The position numbers and the translations under genes are program-made. From Diabrotica undecimpunctata (lineage: Eukaryota > Arthropoda > Insecta > Coleoptera > Chrysomelidae), in assembly GCF_040954645.1 (NCBI RefSeq), contig NC_092810.1, positions 76,266,660 through 76,330,659 on the forward strand: a stretch of DNA of 64,000 nucleotides, written 5' to 3'. Positions within the stretch are counted from its first letter, which is position 1. Every line of letters begins with the position of its first letter. Shown piece by piece: positions 1 to 11,139 of this stretch. The notes below the pieces were generated by a model. That model did no database searches and was not told where the DNA came from. It saw nothing but the letters and a program-made list of their open reading frames with translations.

Positions 1-119
1 GTACTGAATCGATTTTAAGAACCGTTATTCTGTGACGCTACCCGTGATGACGCTATTTCGTGGCGCTAGTTCTATGACGCTCACCTCAGCATTTTGCTGT
101 AAAGAAAAAAGTAATATAA

Positions 120-1815
120 TGCTAGTATAGAAGCTTCGCTTCAAATCTTCAGTTAGATATCCGATAACAGAGCAGAAGTTGCTGTATTCTTGGCGAACAA
201 CACAGTGTGCTTAAACAAAACCACCAAAAATACCAAGAAAGAAGGAATTTTAAATATAAAAACAAATGGACTAGCAATTATAGCCTGTTAAATCTCACCT
301 AATATAAATCTGACACAATATGCAGAGCGGATTGAAAAAATCATAAAAGCGTCACAGGAAGAAACAAGCCATATAATCGCTGGTGATGTAAAAGCCAAAT
401 CCATTCTTTTGGGTCCGCAAAAATGACAAAAGAGGTAAAATTTGGATCGAATGGATTTCCTCCACAAACCTGACTGTGTTAAACAAACAAAGGTAAACCC
501 ACATTCAAAAGAGGTGAGTCGCAAAGTCACACATTACGCTAGCAACCAACACCCGTGCCAAGAAGATCTTGTGATGAGACGTGCTTGATGATAACATCTT
601 CACGTTTCACAAGTACATCTTATACGAAGTCGGTATCAAGGTCACAACCAGGTACGGGTTAACTCGGGATTCCTCGAGTTCGATAAGAACAAATTCACCA
701 ATCATATACGGAACTTACAAGTTGAAACTACCAACTTTAATAACCTTAGAGGTACCATAATAAAAGCACACAAAGCGAACAGCAAAAGAAAGCATGTAAC
801 ATACACAGTACCATACTGGTGAAATGAGAGCATTCGCAAAAAGCGAACAGAATGCCTTAGAATTAGGCGTACGGCACAGATAAATAAGACCCAGCAAATC
901 AAGGAAGAATATAAGAACGCCAAAAAGGAACTCAATAAATTGATCAAAAGGGCTAAACGCACATGCTGGCAGAACTTATGCGAGGCGTTGGAGAACGATA
1001 TATGGGGCGAAGCTTACAGGATCGCCACTAAGACGCTGAGTTCAGAGACCCCATATAACCTGTGCGATGACAAAAGAAGGGAAATAGCGAATACCCTGTT
1101 TCCTAATAAACCTATAAACGACTTTCCGATTAAAGACGATGAGAACTGTCCCGAAGAATTAACGGCGGCTTAACTCGCCAGAGCCGCCAATTCCATCAAA
1201 ATAGGTAAATTGGATCGGACCGTGTGCCATCAAATGCGATAAAAATACTACTGAATGAATGTCTAGAAGCTACTAAAAGGGCACTTAATAAGCTGCTAAC
1301 AAGAGAAAATTTCCCAGAGAAGCTAAAACTAGCTTAACTTACACTGATACATAAACCCGGTAAAAGGTTTTCCCTGTCTGAGAAAAATATACGAAAATTT
1401 TTTCAAAAATCGCTTATAAGACGAATTGAGTGAAAGAGAGACCATACGGATTTAGAAAAGCTAGGCCAGCAATAGACGCGTTAGAAAGTTCAACTGACCC
1501 TGTAAAAAACACAAAGAAAAGATGGCCCATACTAGTTATGTTTGATGTCAAGAATGCCTTCAACTCTGTCAATTGGGGGCATATCTCATAATAAAACTGG
1601 AATCAGCACAAGTTTAATCATGATTAAAAAGTACCTTACTAATAGATACGTTACCTTGGCAAAAATACAGAAGAGTATTAGAAGAGTATTAGAAGTTAAT
1701 AGCCGACGTATCTTAACGTTACGTATTAGTTCCAACACTCTGGAATACATTATATATTATATACTAAAAATCGACTATGGTAGAGATACTCTAGCTATCA
1801 ATCTAGGCACCGCAA
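120..1815 (+). mobile_element. Decayed R1-like non-LTR retrotransposon
   Basis: Remnant of a LINE of the R1-like group, read on the plus strand across many stops and frameshifts. Around 330-535 the translation recalls an APE endonuclease (IIAGDVKAKS, then WIEWISS and a VNPHSK-like stretch where PTF-x-RG normally stands). At 940-1173 there is an open stretch typical of the linker between endonuclease and reverse transcriptase. At 1440-1600 the RT palm is recognisable (ERPYGFRKARPAIDAL, then FDVKNAFNSVNW). At 1735-1800 a PTLWN-like motif followed by KIDYG marks the region before the catalytic YADD, which is missing. No complete ORF survives. The family call rests on motif order and wording only; a related LINE clade is possible. 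Confidence 0.72.
940..1173 (+). pseudogene. R1-like LINE ORF2 fragment (EN-RT linker)
   Basis: This 77-codon open stretch is a piece of the surrounding R1-like element and not a gene of its own. It reads MIKRAKRTCWQNLCEALEND at its start, then a segment with IATKTLS and IANTLFP. That style is usual for the region just upstream of the RT fingers in R1/LOA-like ORF2 proteins (K-x(4)-CW...WG-x-AY). The frame is broken on both sides. The matching RT palm motifs follow about 270 bases downstream in other frames. No catalytic residue lies in this part. Confidence 0.6.
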
Positions 1816-1986
1816 AGCCCCCCTAAGTTTCGTTCACTAACTGAATACGTACGGGGGAGTCTTAATATGATATAGAAAAGAAAGGGGTCAAACTCATATA
1901 GAATTTCTTCTGCAACACAAGCTATATGTCATGGACACTCATTTTAAAAAAACTTCCCCAAAGAAAGTGGACTTGGCAATCACCAA

Positions 1987-2343
1987 ATGGCTCAAAACCA
2001 GAACGAAATTGACTTTATATTTACTAACAAGAAAGACGCTGTTCACGACGTACGTGTATTAAATCAATTTTCAACCGGAAGTGACCATAAAATGGTAAGA
2101 GCGAAGATAGTCTTCAACGTAAAGAAGGAAAGAAGAAATATGGTAACAAGGACTAAAAATGTCACATTCACTGCAATTACTAATACAAGGGCATACCAGA
2201 AAGAAATAGAGAGTAGCCTACAGAAAGATGTGCCAGATAAAACAGATATTGAACAGATTAACGAAATGTTGGTCGACGCCCTAAAGGATGCCAAGCCAAG
2301 GAAACATGAAGAACTCACAAAAAACACAATTACCCTATTGTAA
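1987..2343 (+). pseudogene. RTE-like APE endonuclease C-terminal fragment
   Basis: 118 codons covering the end of an apurinic/apyrimidinic-type endonuclease, the enzyme that nicks the target site for LINE integration. The GSDH motif (residues about 31-34) contains the catalytic histidine and aspartate-adjacent signature of this fold, and EIDFIFTNKK precedes it as in RTE-like proteins. The N-terminal half with the other catalytic residues is only partly present upstream (1911-1985) in another frame. A K/R-rich linker follows. It is part of the decayed element and cannot encode an active nuclease by itself. Confidence 0.72.
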
Positions 2344-3105
2344 AAAGAAGGGAAATGAAAGATGTGCAGACAACGAACATTGCAAAGCTTAGGAAGTTAA
2401 ACAAAACCATTTCAAAAGCCGTTAGGAAAATCATAAGGAACTTTTACACTAACGAAACAGCTCATATCATAGAACAAAACAAAAGCCTAAAAGTTCTAAA
2501 ACAAAAGTTAAAGACAAGAACGAGGAATATTTATAAGTTAAAAAATAAACAAAGACACGCCATATATGAACAACAAGAAATCCCGAAAATCATCGAAGAG
2601 TACTACAGAATATTATATAGTCAAGATGCTCACATTCCAGAGGTAGAAATCCCAGCAATACAAAATTAAGGATCAGAGGAACTGCCAGATACAACTGAAG
2701 AGGAAATTAAATCAGCGTTAAAAGGTATGATGAACAACAAAACACCTGGAAAAGATGGCATTGAAAGTGAAATGATAAAATTGGGGGAAGAATGCTCCAT
2801 AAAAGCTTTAAAAACTCTTTATAATGCCTGCCTATTTGAAGGAATTATACCAGAAAAATGCAGTAGTGGTATTATGATAATATTGCATAAAAAAGAGATG
2901 TAAAAGAAATTGGATAGTTGTGCTATCACAGTGTGATAGTACAACTACAACCTATCTCATTTATATAAGCTCTTTATAAGAATAATTACTAACAAACTGG
3001 GACCTAAGCTAGATTTTCACCAACCACTAGAGCAAGCCTGATTTAGGAGTGGCATTGGAATGAATGGCCATATACAAGTAATAAAATCCTTGATAAAGAA
3101 AGCCA

Positions 3106-3654
3106 TTGATTATAGAATACAACAAGCTATTGATATTAATATTTGTAGACTTTGAAGCATTCGACTCAGTTCAGCATAGCTGCATGGTGAAATCTCTTAC
3201 AGAGTGCAGTATTGCTCATAGGTACACAACTCTTCTTCGAAATATATATAATAGCGCAACAGCTGTAGTGAGTATGTCCTTTGGAAATATTTATGCTTGT
3301 AATAGCAAGGAGACACCATCTCTCCTAAACTATTTACCGCTGTATTACAGAGTCAACATTGGAGTCAATATTGGAGTCAACATAAATGGTGAGTTTTTGA
3401 TCAACTTGAGGTTTGCAGACGACATAGTTCTTATTGCTGACCTGGTAGATCATGCCTGTCAACTTCTTCAAGACTTTCAAAGCTCTTGTATACGAGTTGG
3501 CCTTAAAATTAACTTTTCCAAAACGCTATACATGCCAAATCTTGTACTGGCCAAAAACATTTTAACTAATGGCACGCAAATTGAACAAGTTTATACCTAT
3601 AAGTATCTGGGCCACGAGATTAAAATAGAAAGAGACAGTCAACAACAGAGTTAA
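3106..3654 (+). pseudogene. RTE-like reverse transcriptase palm/thumb fragment
   Basis: 182 codons of a LINE reverse transcriptase. FVDFEAFDSVQHS (near residue 14) is palm motif A, with the first catalytic aspartate. LRFADDIVLIADLVDHA (near residue 101) is motif C, with the two aspartates of the xADD box. YTYKYLGHEI close to the end is the conserved thumb-side motif. A short in-frame duplication (NIGVNIGVN) lies before motif C, where motif B should be, so the primer-grip region is damaged. The frame stops after HEIKIERDSQQQS, and the 3' part continues in other frames to about 4060. Confidence 0.78.
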
Positions 3655-4065
3655 ACAGGAGAATATGAGCAGCTTACGGAAAACTGAGAGAAGTCTTAGA
3701 TCAGATATTCCGATGTGCTTAAAAATAAAGGTCTTTGATCAATGTGTACTTTCAGTTCTAACGTGTGGAACAGAAAAATTGACCCTAACCAGAAAAATAA
3801 AGATTAAGATACAGGGGGCACATTGAGCAATGGAGAGGTCAATGTTGAATATATCCCTCAGAGACCGAGTTTAAAATCAAATAGGAGAAAAGCTGGTATT
3901 ACGAACGCAGTTAAAATAATTACAACGCTGAAATGGAGTCCTAGACACGATGCTTATCGTAATTGAGGAAGTCTCAGGGTGCTCAAGATTGAATGCAATT
4001 GAATTATTTACGGAATGCCTATGTTCAGCAGTGGACTCAAAACAGCTAATGATGATGAATACATG

Positions 4066-4380
4066 CCCCTACCATATAGATTTTGCTATGTATTTGATCG
4101 GGTATGTTTTCCCAGTGAGAGTTATGTTGCCTTTGGATACAAGCTTTTTTCCGCGGACGATGCTTTTTGGTACTCCTACGACCTGCTCTGGACTGAAGCA
4201 TTTAGTAGCTTATGCTCTTCTGGTAAGTTCCTTCTTGTGGTATTCTCAGTGTTCCCGGTAATCTTATATACTAAAACGCTAAGCCCTTTTCTTGTCCACC
4301 ACTTTACTCAAAAACCATATTAGATAATTAAAATATGTTTTCGGAATATTATTAGTATTACGTATGAGATTGTCAAGATA
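4066..4380. other. No recognisable gene
   Basis: About 315 bases between the RTE-like remnant and the CTTCCGG-rich stretch. Two overlapping plus-strand open stretches exist here, but neither has a recognisable motif. The minus strand can be read as a short basic peptide with a stop. I see nothing to support a gene. Confidence 0.5.
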
Positions 4381-4394
4381 TACTGTTGGTACAA

Positions 4395-4800
4395 AAATTC
4401 ACTTCCGGTTTTGAGATGACCGGAAGTTAAAATTTACTTTAAGTTTTAGACCCCACAATGTATATATGGATCGAAAGGACTCGTCGAGACGAATCTAAAT
4501 ATGTACTTCCGGTTGCGATCCGACACCGGAAGTGACCCGAAACGCGCATAAGACGTCAAGATAGAGCAAATCTGACACCGGATTCGTGATCAGCATGCAA
4601 AATTAACTGCTAAATGATATCCATGTCGACATTTGATGAACTAAAAATTGCATTCCGGTTTTGAGGTCGACTTCCGGTTTAGTTTTTATTAGTCAAATCA
4701 ATAGAGAATTCAACGTAGATTTCAAAAATGTAAGTTCACGAAATTATCATTTATAGTTTTTGAGTTATTGATAAAAATATTTTTACTTCCGGTCATTGTA
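4395..4800. repeat. Cluster of CTTCCGG motifs in both orientations
   Basis: Within about 400 bases the heptamer CTTCCGG or its complement CCGGAAG recurs at least six times, some in facing pairs a few tens of bases apart (for example near 4402 and 4420, and near 4505 and 4527). Imperfect versions (TTCCGG, CACCGGA) lie between them. Longer shared strings such as CCGGTTTTGAG occur twice (near 4405 and 4656). This looks like a degenerate short-unit repeat. The core also resembles an ETS-factor binding site, but nothing nearby suggests a promoter. Confidence 0.5.
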
Positions 4801-4849
4801 TATATTGTATATTTTTCTCGCAAAATAAAAATTTCATTTGAAAAACTCG

Positions 4850-5173
4850 ATGTCGAGTTGGTCCGCTAGTGTGGAACTCATACCAATGTGACCCTGTTAT
4901 GTTCCGCCAGTTTATCGAGTTTTTCTTCACGCACTAGCCTACAGTCCCTATAAGAGCCCTCATGGCTGGTTGGCTATCTGTGTATATACTAATCCGCTTT
5001 AGTTCGAAATCCCTCATGTCAATTTCTCTTGCACAATGCAAGATTCTAAAAATCTCTAATTGAGATAGTCGAATATCTCTGCTAGTGGAATAGAAATGTT
5101 TAAATGTCCACCACTACTGAGTATTTCTGTACTTAACACTTCTGCAGTTTTAGACCCGTCTATGTACCAAGTA
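4850..5173 (-). pseudogene. LINE RNase H domain remnant (I/Jockey-type)
   Basis: On the minus strand the sequence reads like the RNase H domain found at the end of ORF2 in some LINEs. TWYIDGSKTAEV (RC of about 5140-5173) holds the first catalytic aspartate. A middle portion with SIYTDSQPAMRAL (RC of about 4950-5000) corresponds to the TDSQAAL motif with a second aspartate. LAEHNRVTLV followed by a degraded VPH (RC of about 4860-4920) corresponds to the V-WVPGH motif. Stops and frameshifts are present. The neighbouring R1-like pieces lie on the other strand, so this is a separate insertion. Confidence 0.72.
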
Positions 5174-5189
5174 TAAACCTGCAGTCCAG

Positions 5190-5880
5190 ATTGAACAGAA
5201 AATCAGAAAAAATGCCTGGATCTGGTGGTAATTTAAAAGGTAGTAGAAGTAAGGGGATGCATTGAAATAAGCGTAATATGAAAACAAAATTCAAAGGTAA
5301 TCAGTTTACTGCAGAAAACAATTCTGAATTTCTCAGTTGCTCGGCAAAATTGGAGATAAAAAAACAAGTTGGAATAAAAACGAGTTGGTCGGAAAATATC
5401 GCCAAGGCTTGTATTGCTCAAACCAATAGAAGGAGCAGCGAGACGTCAAAAGAGACAGAGTTATGAAAAAAAAAAAGCTTTGAACGATCGTTTACAGCCT
5501 GTATTGGATCGTGAGGGCACCCAATATACACCAGAAATCGCTGATTATAGGTAAAATATATAAATATGACCATTTTATTCTTTAAAATTACAGTAAAAAT
5601 ACTTAATGCGTTTTTCGAACTTTTTATAAAATCGCGTTTTAAGGGATAAAAATATAAGAAATTTATTTTTGAAAGGTTTATTTATTCGTCTTAAGTCACA
5701 CGAATTGAATCCTGTTAAAATTTAAAAAAAATATATACAGGAATGCAGAAAATGCACCTTTTGAAAGACGCACTCTGGAGTGGTGAAAAACAACTAAAAG
5801 TACCAAAAAAATTTTTTTTGTATACCTCAAAACCTTCTTTACAATCAATAGAAAATATTATATCCATATAGTTTTTTTTG
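5190..5880. other. No recognisable gene
   Basis: AT-rich sequence with short open stretches on both strands at 5233-5466 that overlap each other and carry no known motif. Poly-A and poly-T runs occur near 5465 and 5805-5880. It probably holds further eroded repeat sequence, but I cannot assign it. Confidence 0.45.
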
Positions 5881-5894
5881 TTTTTAATATTTAA

Positions 5895-6550
5895 AAATTG
5901 CGTTCAGCTTATTGAGTACATCGATGATCTTGCTGTCGTGACCTTGGCTAGAATTAGAACCAGCTTAGACTGGATTTAACGACACAAAAGGCAGAGGCAG
6001 TTTTGTTAATAGGGCGGAGAAAAACAAGAGTGTTGGGTATAGGTTGTGACAAATAAGAGCGTGCCTAACATTGGGTTGAATTTACTTCGGAATCTCAGGA
6101 TGGTCGCGCACGTTGAGCGAATTATTAAGAGAGGAGCAACTTATTGGGCATCCTAGGTAGACTCATGGCGAACGTTAGTCGATTCAAAGCAATGAAAGAA
6201 ACTCCTCAGTGTTTGAAGTGGTTATCAGTACCAATGGATGTGGTGGGAAGTGCACCACCAATAGATCTGACGGCTGAGATCAGGACGAATAATTGGAGAC
6301 AAAATTACCGCGGAGCATAATCTGTTTGTATGAGAGAGCTGGACGAGAGAAATATGAGAGTGTGGAAGGGGCTAAGGTAAGAGAATACCTTCACCACAGT
6401 GGGGGTGCTGGTTGAATTGATGCCGCGTAGCGAGAAATAGTGGAAGCTTGTCAGGGTGTAACTGCTATGGTAATCGAAGATGAAGAGAGATTGGACAGCA
6501 AGCGAAAGAACGCAGTCTCTAATTAGGATTGGAACGGTTTTATTCCTCTT
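5895..6550 (+). pseudogene. R1-like LINE ORF2 C-terminal remnant
   Basis: Plus-strand frames between stops reproduce the second half of an R1-type ORF2. YIDDLAVVTLARIRTSL near 5915 corresponds to the catalytic Y-x-DD box with A changed to I. LGIL/GRLMANV-like wording near 6140-6175 and VSTNGCGG-APPIDLTAEIR near 6225-6280 match the conserved V-A-G-PPIDL-A-ER block. The W-rich tail near 6330-6500 follows. Many frameshifts make it non-functional. It is colinear with the remnant at 120-1815 and may be the other half of the same old insertion, separated by later events. Confidence 0.65.
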
Positions 6551-7637
6551 TATTCTCTCCTCTGCTATCTACACAATAAGATAACAAACATATTTCCTAA
6601 GAATAAGAGTATTCGAAGAAACCAATGTATTCGTTAGAGAGGTCTGCAAGATTAAAGGGGAGAAATAAGCTTTAAGTTTATTGAGTGTACATTTACGATA
6701 AAACATCTGTAGCCGTAGTATTAGAGCTTATTTCTTGTAGATATTATTTCTATTGAACAGTTTTCCGCTTTCTGTTACTAATTGCGCGAGATCTCTAAAA
6801 TACTTTATATTGTAATATATTTCAGTTACTTATATAAATCTCTTATTCTATGAATTACCAGCTTTATTGCTATTTATTGGTATTATACTGTTGACTTCAT
6901 TTGTACGTTAAAACTGTTTTATATTAATTATCAGTTTTATTTCATTTTTTAGATCCTACTTTTACCTTAATGATACTTTAAAACTCACTTGATTATTCAG
7001 GCGTTTTTAGACAGTTGCTAATGAGTCATAAAAATAAATGTAAAATAGGAAGTGAGTGCAACTCCTATTTTAGAACTTTTATAATTTGTCAGACACGTGC
7101 ACGATATCTACGTTTATAACATTCTTTAAGGCGAAAGTAGTTCGAACAAAATTATAGCACTTTTTCCTCTTGTCATAGTAATTCAAAAAATATTATCGTG
7201 AAGTTTTCTATTCTTCTCTCGAAAACTTGAAGTTAACGACGTCTTTCAGCACTGCGGGGCTTCAAGATTTTTATTTGTTCTAGCTATTATTGTAATGTAC
7301 CCACGGGACGCGTTAAGTGTTATCGTATTTCACTCATCCTGTTGTTGTTTCTTTGGGAAAACGCTTGGCTGTATATGTATACTCATGCCGTGTTTACCAT
7401 CCCAAGTTATGAATATCATTTACTTTTATTGCTTTCATTGAGGTTCTTGAACCTGATTCTTATTTCTTGTGGAAAAAAGTCTCAAAATTATATTACATTA
7501 TACGCATCCTCTAAAAGTCGATGTTACATTCGTTTTAATTTAAGAATACATATTATATACTATAAATATGAAAATAATTAATGAGAATAAACCTCAATTT
7601 TAAATATTTAAATATTTTTAAGTAAAACGTATTCTCA

Positions 7638-7639
<2 letters not shown>
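6551..7639. other. No recognisable gene
   Basis: About 1.1 kb of AT-rich sequence. The only long open stretch (7342-7581, plus) has no motif and a composition expected by chance. I see no repeat or RNA gene here. Confidence 0.5.

Positions 7640-7683
<44 letters not shown>
7640..7683. repeat. (TA)n microsatellite
   Basis: About 22 uninterrupted TA units. It abuts the foldback element that follows and is the first of a series of (TA)n tracts found at element borders up to 24.6 kb. Confidence 0.95.
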
Positions 7684-7688
<5 letters not shown>

Positions 7689-7720
7689 ACAAATACTGGA
7701 TATTAGTGACTGTCAATATA

Positions 7721-8286
7721 AACAAACAACACAGTTTATTAGGGTTGCAGTCAGAAAATTGGCCGGGATGTTAATGAAACACTCTTATGACTTTTTTTTC
7801 TAGCTTTCGGAATGGTTTTATTCCTTTTTCAAGACACTGTAATAAGAAAAAAAAAAATGTAAATATTAGTAAAATATCACAAATCTTCAGTGCAAGTTAC
7901 TAGTCATTGAGATTATTTGTAAAAGCATAGACACTCAACATTAATAACACACATATAAAATATAAAATAGTGGACAAAATACATTTTAAAATTCTTTAAA
8001 ATTTAGGTACAGATAGTAAAAATTTAGTTTGTCATCTTTTACTGGTGTGTTTTAACTCTGACACATAGAGAACAAAAAGAAAAAACCCTATGATTAAAAA
8101 GTAATTAGATGTACTTAATATTATATTTCTTTTTAAGAAATACTAGAGGCCCATCTTAGGTGATTTTAATTTTTAAACCTGTCTTAATGGTATGCAAACC
8201 ATTGTACAGACAAAAAAAAGTCATAAGAGTGTTTCATTAACATCCCGGCCAATTTTCTGACTGCAACCCTAATAAACTGTGTTGTT

Positions 8287-8289
<3 letters not shown>
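7721..8289. mobile_element. Foldback element with PLE-like ends
   Basis: The first 79 bases (7721-7799) are the reverse complement of the last 79 (8211-8289) with near-perfect match, and (TA)n lies on both outer sides. The 410-base interior has no ORF. Just inside the left arm, on the minus strand, is a hairpin of the form UUGANAA-stem-GAAA, the same layout seen at the ends of PLE2 and PLE4. That, the inverted ends and the TA flanks suggest a non-autonomous Penelope-like terminal repeat unit, about 570 bases long. A simple MITE of a TA-targeting transposon is the alternative. Confidence 0.65.
7801..7834 (-). ncRNA. Hammerhead-like core (variant)
   Basis: Minus strand: UUGAAAA, one unpaired A, a 5-bp stem GGAAU/AUUCC, then GAAA, AGCU and UA. 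This follows hammerhead order (core, stem II, GAAA, short palindromic stem III, UH site) with positions 3 and 8 as U-A in place of C-G. Stem I is weak (about 2 bp). Confidence 0.4.

Positions 8290-8371
<82 letters not shown>
8290..8371. repeat. (TA)n microsatellite followed by (GA)n
   Basis: About 36 TA units and then four to five GA units. It separates the foldback element from PLE1. The GAGAAAAGGAGTACGACCG string that follows recurs after the (TA)n at 24601, so the border belongs to the PLE family. Confidence 0.93.
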
Positions 8372-8372
<1 letters not shown>

Positions 8373-8397
8373 AAAGGAGTACGACCGTCAATCCAAT

Positions 8398-8996
8398 ATA
8401 AACTAAGGTACACTCGAAGAGTGGTGGGTTTTTCGGTCAAAGTGGAGAAATAAAAGACAAAGACGATGGCTACTTCATCTATTTATTGAAGACGTTTCGC
8501 TTTCTGCTCAGAAAGCATCATCAGTTCATCTAAAAAGAACAATATGAAACCAAACATCCATAGAGAAGTTATAACCAAAGTGTGTTACCTTACAAAGACA
8601 TGTAGCAGTCAGTGATGTTAAAAATATGAAAAAGCTTACAAAGCTGGACATTCAGAGTTAACGTTGTATATGACAATTAATTGAAACTAGGTAAAGTTTG
8701 CAATTTGACAAAATTAGCACAGCAAAAGAACATGTGATAAAAATACATGTATATATAAAAAAAAATTTTATAAAAACTTAGTAAAAAACATTAAGGTTTA
8801 TTTTAAAGTGTAAAGAACTAGAAAGATCATTAGATTGCACTTCCAACAAATTTATTTAAAAAATTATATTTTAATTTTAACTTTAGGTAACATTATAAGT
8901 TATTAAAGATTAATAGTAATAAAGAAAAAAATTGAAGTTACCAGTCTTTAGCTTACTGAGGCTCGTTGGTAAATGAATTTAAAGGTTTGACACATT
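8398..8996 (-). repeat. PLE1 left inverted terminal repeat (pLTR)
   Basis: About 600 bases, reverse complement of 10550-11144. It contains a minus-strand hammerhead motif at 8487-8528. A related but diverged copy is at 24604-25200. Confidence 0.9.
8487..8528 (-). ncRNA. Hammerhead ribozyme motif in PLE1 left pLTR
   Basis: Same motif as at 11017-11058, in the inverted arm. Stem I UGAA/UUCA, CUGAUGA, an unpaired U, a 7-bp stem II GCUUUCU/AGAAAGC, GAAA, then ACGU-C. Confidence 0.65.
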
Positions 8997-9009
8997 TGAC
9001 ACTAATTTT

Positions 9010-10143
9010 TTGGTCTTCAACGACAAATATTACCTTCAAATTTTTGGGACACCTATGGGTTCCTCAATCTCTCCCATCCTAGTTAATTATGTACTGGATG
9101 ATTTAGTATCTGACCGTCTGGGTCTTTTAGATTTCCAAATCCCTTTTATTAAACGGTATGTTGATGACTTATTACTAGCCTTACCTCCAGACAAGTTTCA
9201 GGCCACCTTGTCTTTATTCAATGAGTTTGATCCTCATTTACAGTTCACTGTTGAACTTGAGGACTCCAACACAAATAGTATTCCCTTCTTAGACATGCGT
9301 GTCATTAGAATGGGAGATAACACCCTTACTACAAGTTGGTACAGGAAACCAATGGCCTCTAATAGGTTTCTCAACTACCATTCTTGTCATCCCTTTAAAT
9401 ACAAATTAAACCTTATTAAAGCTTTAAGCTGCAGGCTAAATAGACTGATACATCCGATTAATCGAAGGGAATCCTTTCAATTACTTAAAAATATTCTGAT
9501 TGAGAATTCCTATCCATCCTCCCTTATTAATAAATACCTTTTCGCTCAAAGCTATGGTTCTTCTTTAAATGATATACCCAATGGTGACCAACTTAGAATG
9601 ATATCAAATAATTCAATTAATAACACTGTTCTGCCTAATACTGTACTTGGGAATCCAACTACCCATTACTCCTCTTTACCTTATTTTCCTCAAGTTACTG
9701 AGAAACTCGTTAAACTGTACAAACATAATAACGTACCTGTTAAAATTGCTATTAAGAATGCTAAGACTGTCAGGAATTTGTTCTCTAAAACTAAAACACC
9801 TCTGTCCCTTCTGGAACAAGTGAATGTAATATATCATATACCTTGTGCTGAGTGTGACTCATGTTACATCGGTCAGACTGGGAGATCACTGAGAGGGCGT
9901 CTTACGACACACCGCAGTGATATCAATTTATCTAAGCATACTTGTGCTCTTGCCCAACATGCCATTAACACTAAGCATGAAGTAAACTTTAATGAAGTTA
10001 AAATTCTTGGCACTGAACGCAATCTCGTTAAAAGACATTTTTTAGAAATGTGTGCAATATTAAAACATCCTAATACTCTTAATAAGAGAACGGACATTAG
10101 TAATTTGAGCCAAATTTATCATGCATTAATTTTACAGAATTAG
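9010..10143 (+). pseudogene. Penelope-like RT (C-terminal half) plus GIY-YIG endonuclease
   Basis: 377 codons open without an ATG start; the reading frame simply enters from the pLTR junction, so the protein is 5'-truncated. GTPMGSSISPILVNYVLDDL (residues about 15-34) is RT motif B, and RYVDDLLLALP (about 49-59) holds the catalytic YVDD of motif C. After a linker, LPYFPQVTEKL (about 224) leads into the GIY-YIG endonuclease: VIYHIPCAECDSCYIGQTGR (about 275-294), then LRGRLTTHRSD and the catalytic-side ALAQHAINTKH. PLE endonucleases nick the target for target-primed reverse transcription. RT fingers and motif A are missing, so it cannot prime alone. No stop or frameshift interrupts what remains, which argues for recent insertion. 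Confidence 0.9.
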
Positions 10144-10549
10144 GCTTGATATGTTGTTTACTTAAATTTTGTCCCATTTTGGGGTTTTCTTTATCACATT
10201 TTCTTATAATAAATTTAAATAAAAATAAAAATAAAATATAAATAAATTATTCCTTCTTTAATTAAGATTTATCAACTTACTTTTTATTAATATTTGTCAA
10301 TAACACTTTTACATAATTAAGTAATTGTTCTTTTTGATGAACTTGTTTGATAAAACTTTAAATTGAATCTGATTCATAGAATCCTTTTCATTATGGTTGT
10401 CATGTGTTATGTGTTATGTGTTACAAGTTGTCAACCAAATTTATCACATTCTTTGAATATACCGCCTTAATACATAGAGGTTGGTAGCTTGCCTTGCTGT
10501 TTATGTCATTGTGACTTCAAGGCCACTTCTACTCACGTTGTTATGCGTG
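10144..10549 (+). other. PLE1 3' untranslated region
   Basis: AT-rich sequence between the ORF stop and the right pLTR. It contains AATAAA-like strings near 10209-10246 and a GTGTTATGTGTTATGTGTTA triplication near 10403. No coding content. Confidence 0.6.
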
Positions 10550-11139
10550 GGTGTCAAACCTTTAAATTCATTTACCAACGAGCCTCAGTAAGCTAAAGAC
10601 TGGTAACTTCAATTTTTTTCTTTATTACTATTAATCTTTAATAACTTATAATGTTACCTAAAGTTAAAATTAAAATATAATTTTTTAAATAAATTTGTTG
10701 GAAGTGCAATCTAATGATCTTTCTAGTTCTTTACACTTTAAAATAAACCTTAATGTTTTTTACTAAGTTTTTATAAAATTTTTTTTTTATATATACATGT
10801 ATTTTTATCACATGTTCTTTTGCTGTGCTAATTTTGTCAAATTGCAAACTTTACCTAGTTTCAATTAATTGTCATATACAACGTTAACTCTGAATGTCCA
10901 GCTTTGTAAGCTTTTTCATATTTTTAACATCACTGACTGCTACATGTCTTTGTAAGGTAACACACTTTGGTTATAACTTCTCTATGGATGTTTGGTTTCA
11001 TATTGTTCTTTTTAGATGAACTGATGATGCTTTCTGAGCAGAAAGCGAAACGTCTTCAATAAATAGATGAAGTAGCCATCGTCTTTGTCTTTTATTTCTC
11101 CACTTTGACCGAAAAACCCACCACTCTTCGAGTGTACCT

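Larger units (their letters stand above)
1890..4065 (+). mobile_element. Decayed RTE-like non-LTR retrotransposon
   Basis: A second LINE remnant, on the plus strand, directly after the R1-like one. In order: the C-terminal part of an APE endonuclease (1910-2160, with IDFIFTNKKD and FSTGSDHKMVRAKI), a basic linker (2160-2660), the RT fingers (2670-2885, KGMMNNKTPGKDGIESEMIK), the palm (3040-3440, FVDFEAFDSV and LRFADDIVLIA), and the thumb and 3' part (3450-4060, YKYLGHEI and later FDQCVLSVLTCG). The last bases before 4065 resemble the usual end of such ORFs. Several stops and frameshifts interrupt it. The F-ADD box keeps both aspartates. Confidence 0.8.

Noticed and set aside
4015..4323. 102-codon ORF after the RTE-like remnant
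   Set aside because: Starts inside the LINE tail, no recognisable domain, and a competing ORF overlaps in another frame.
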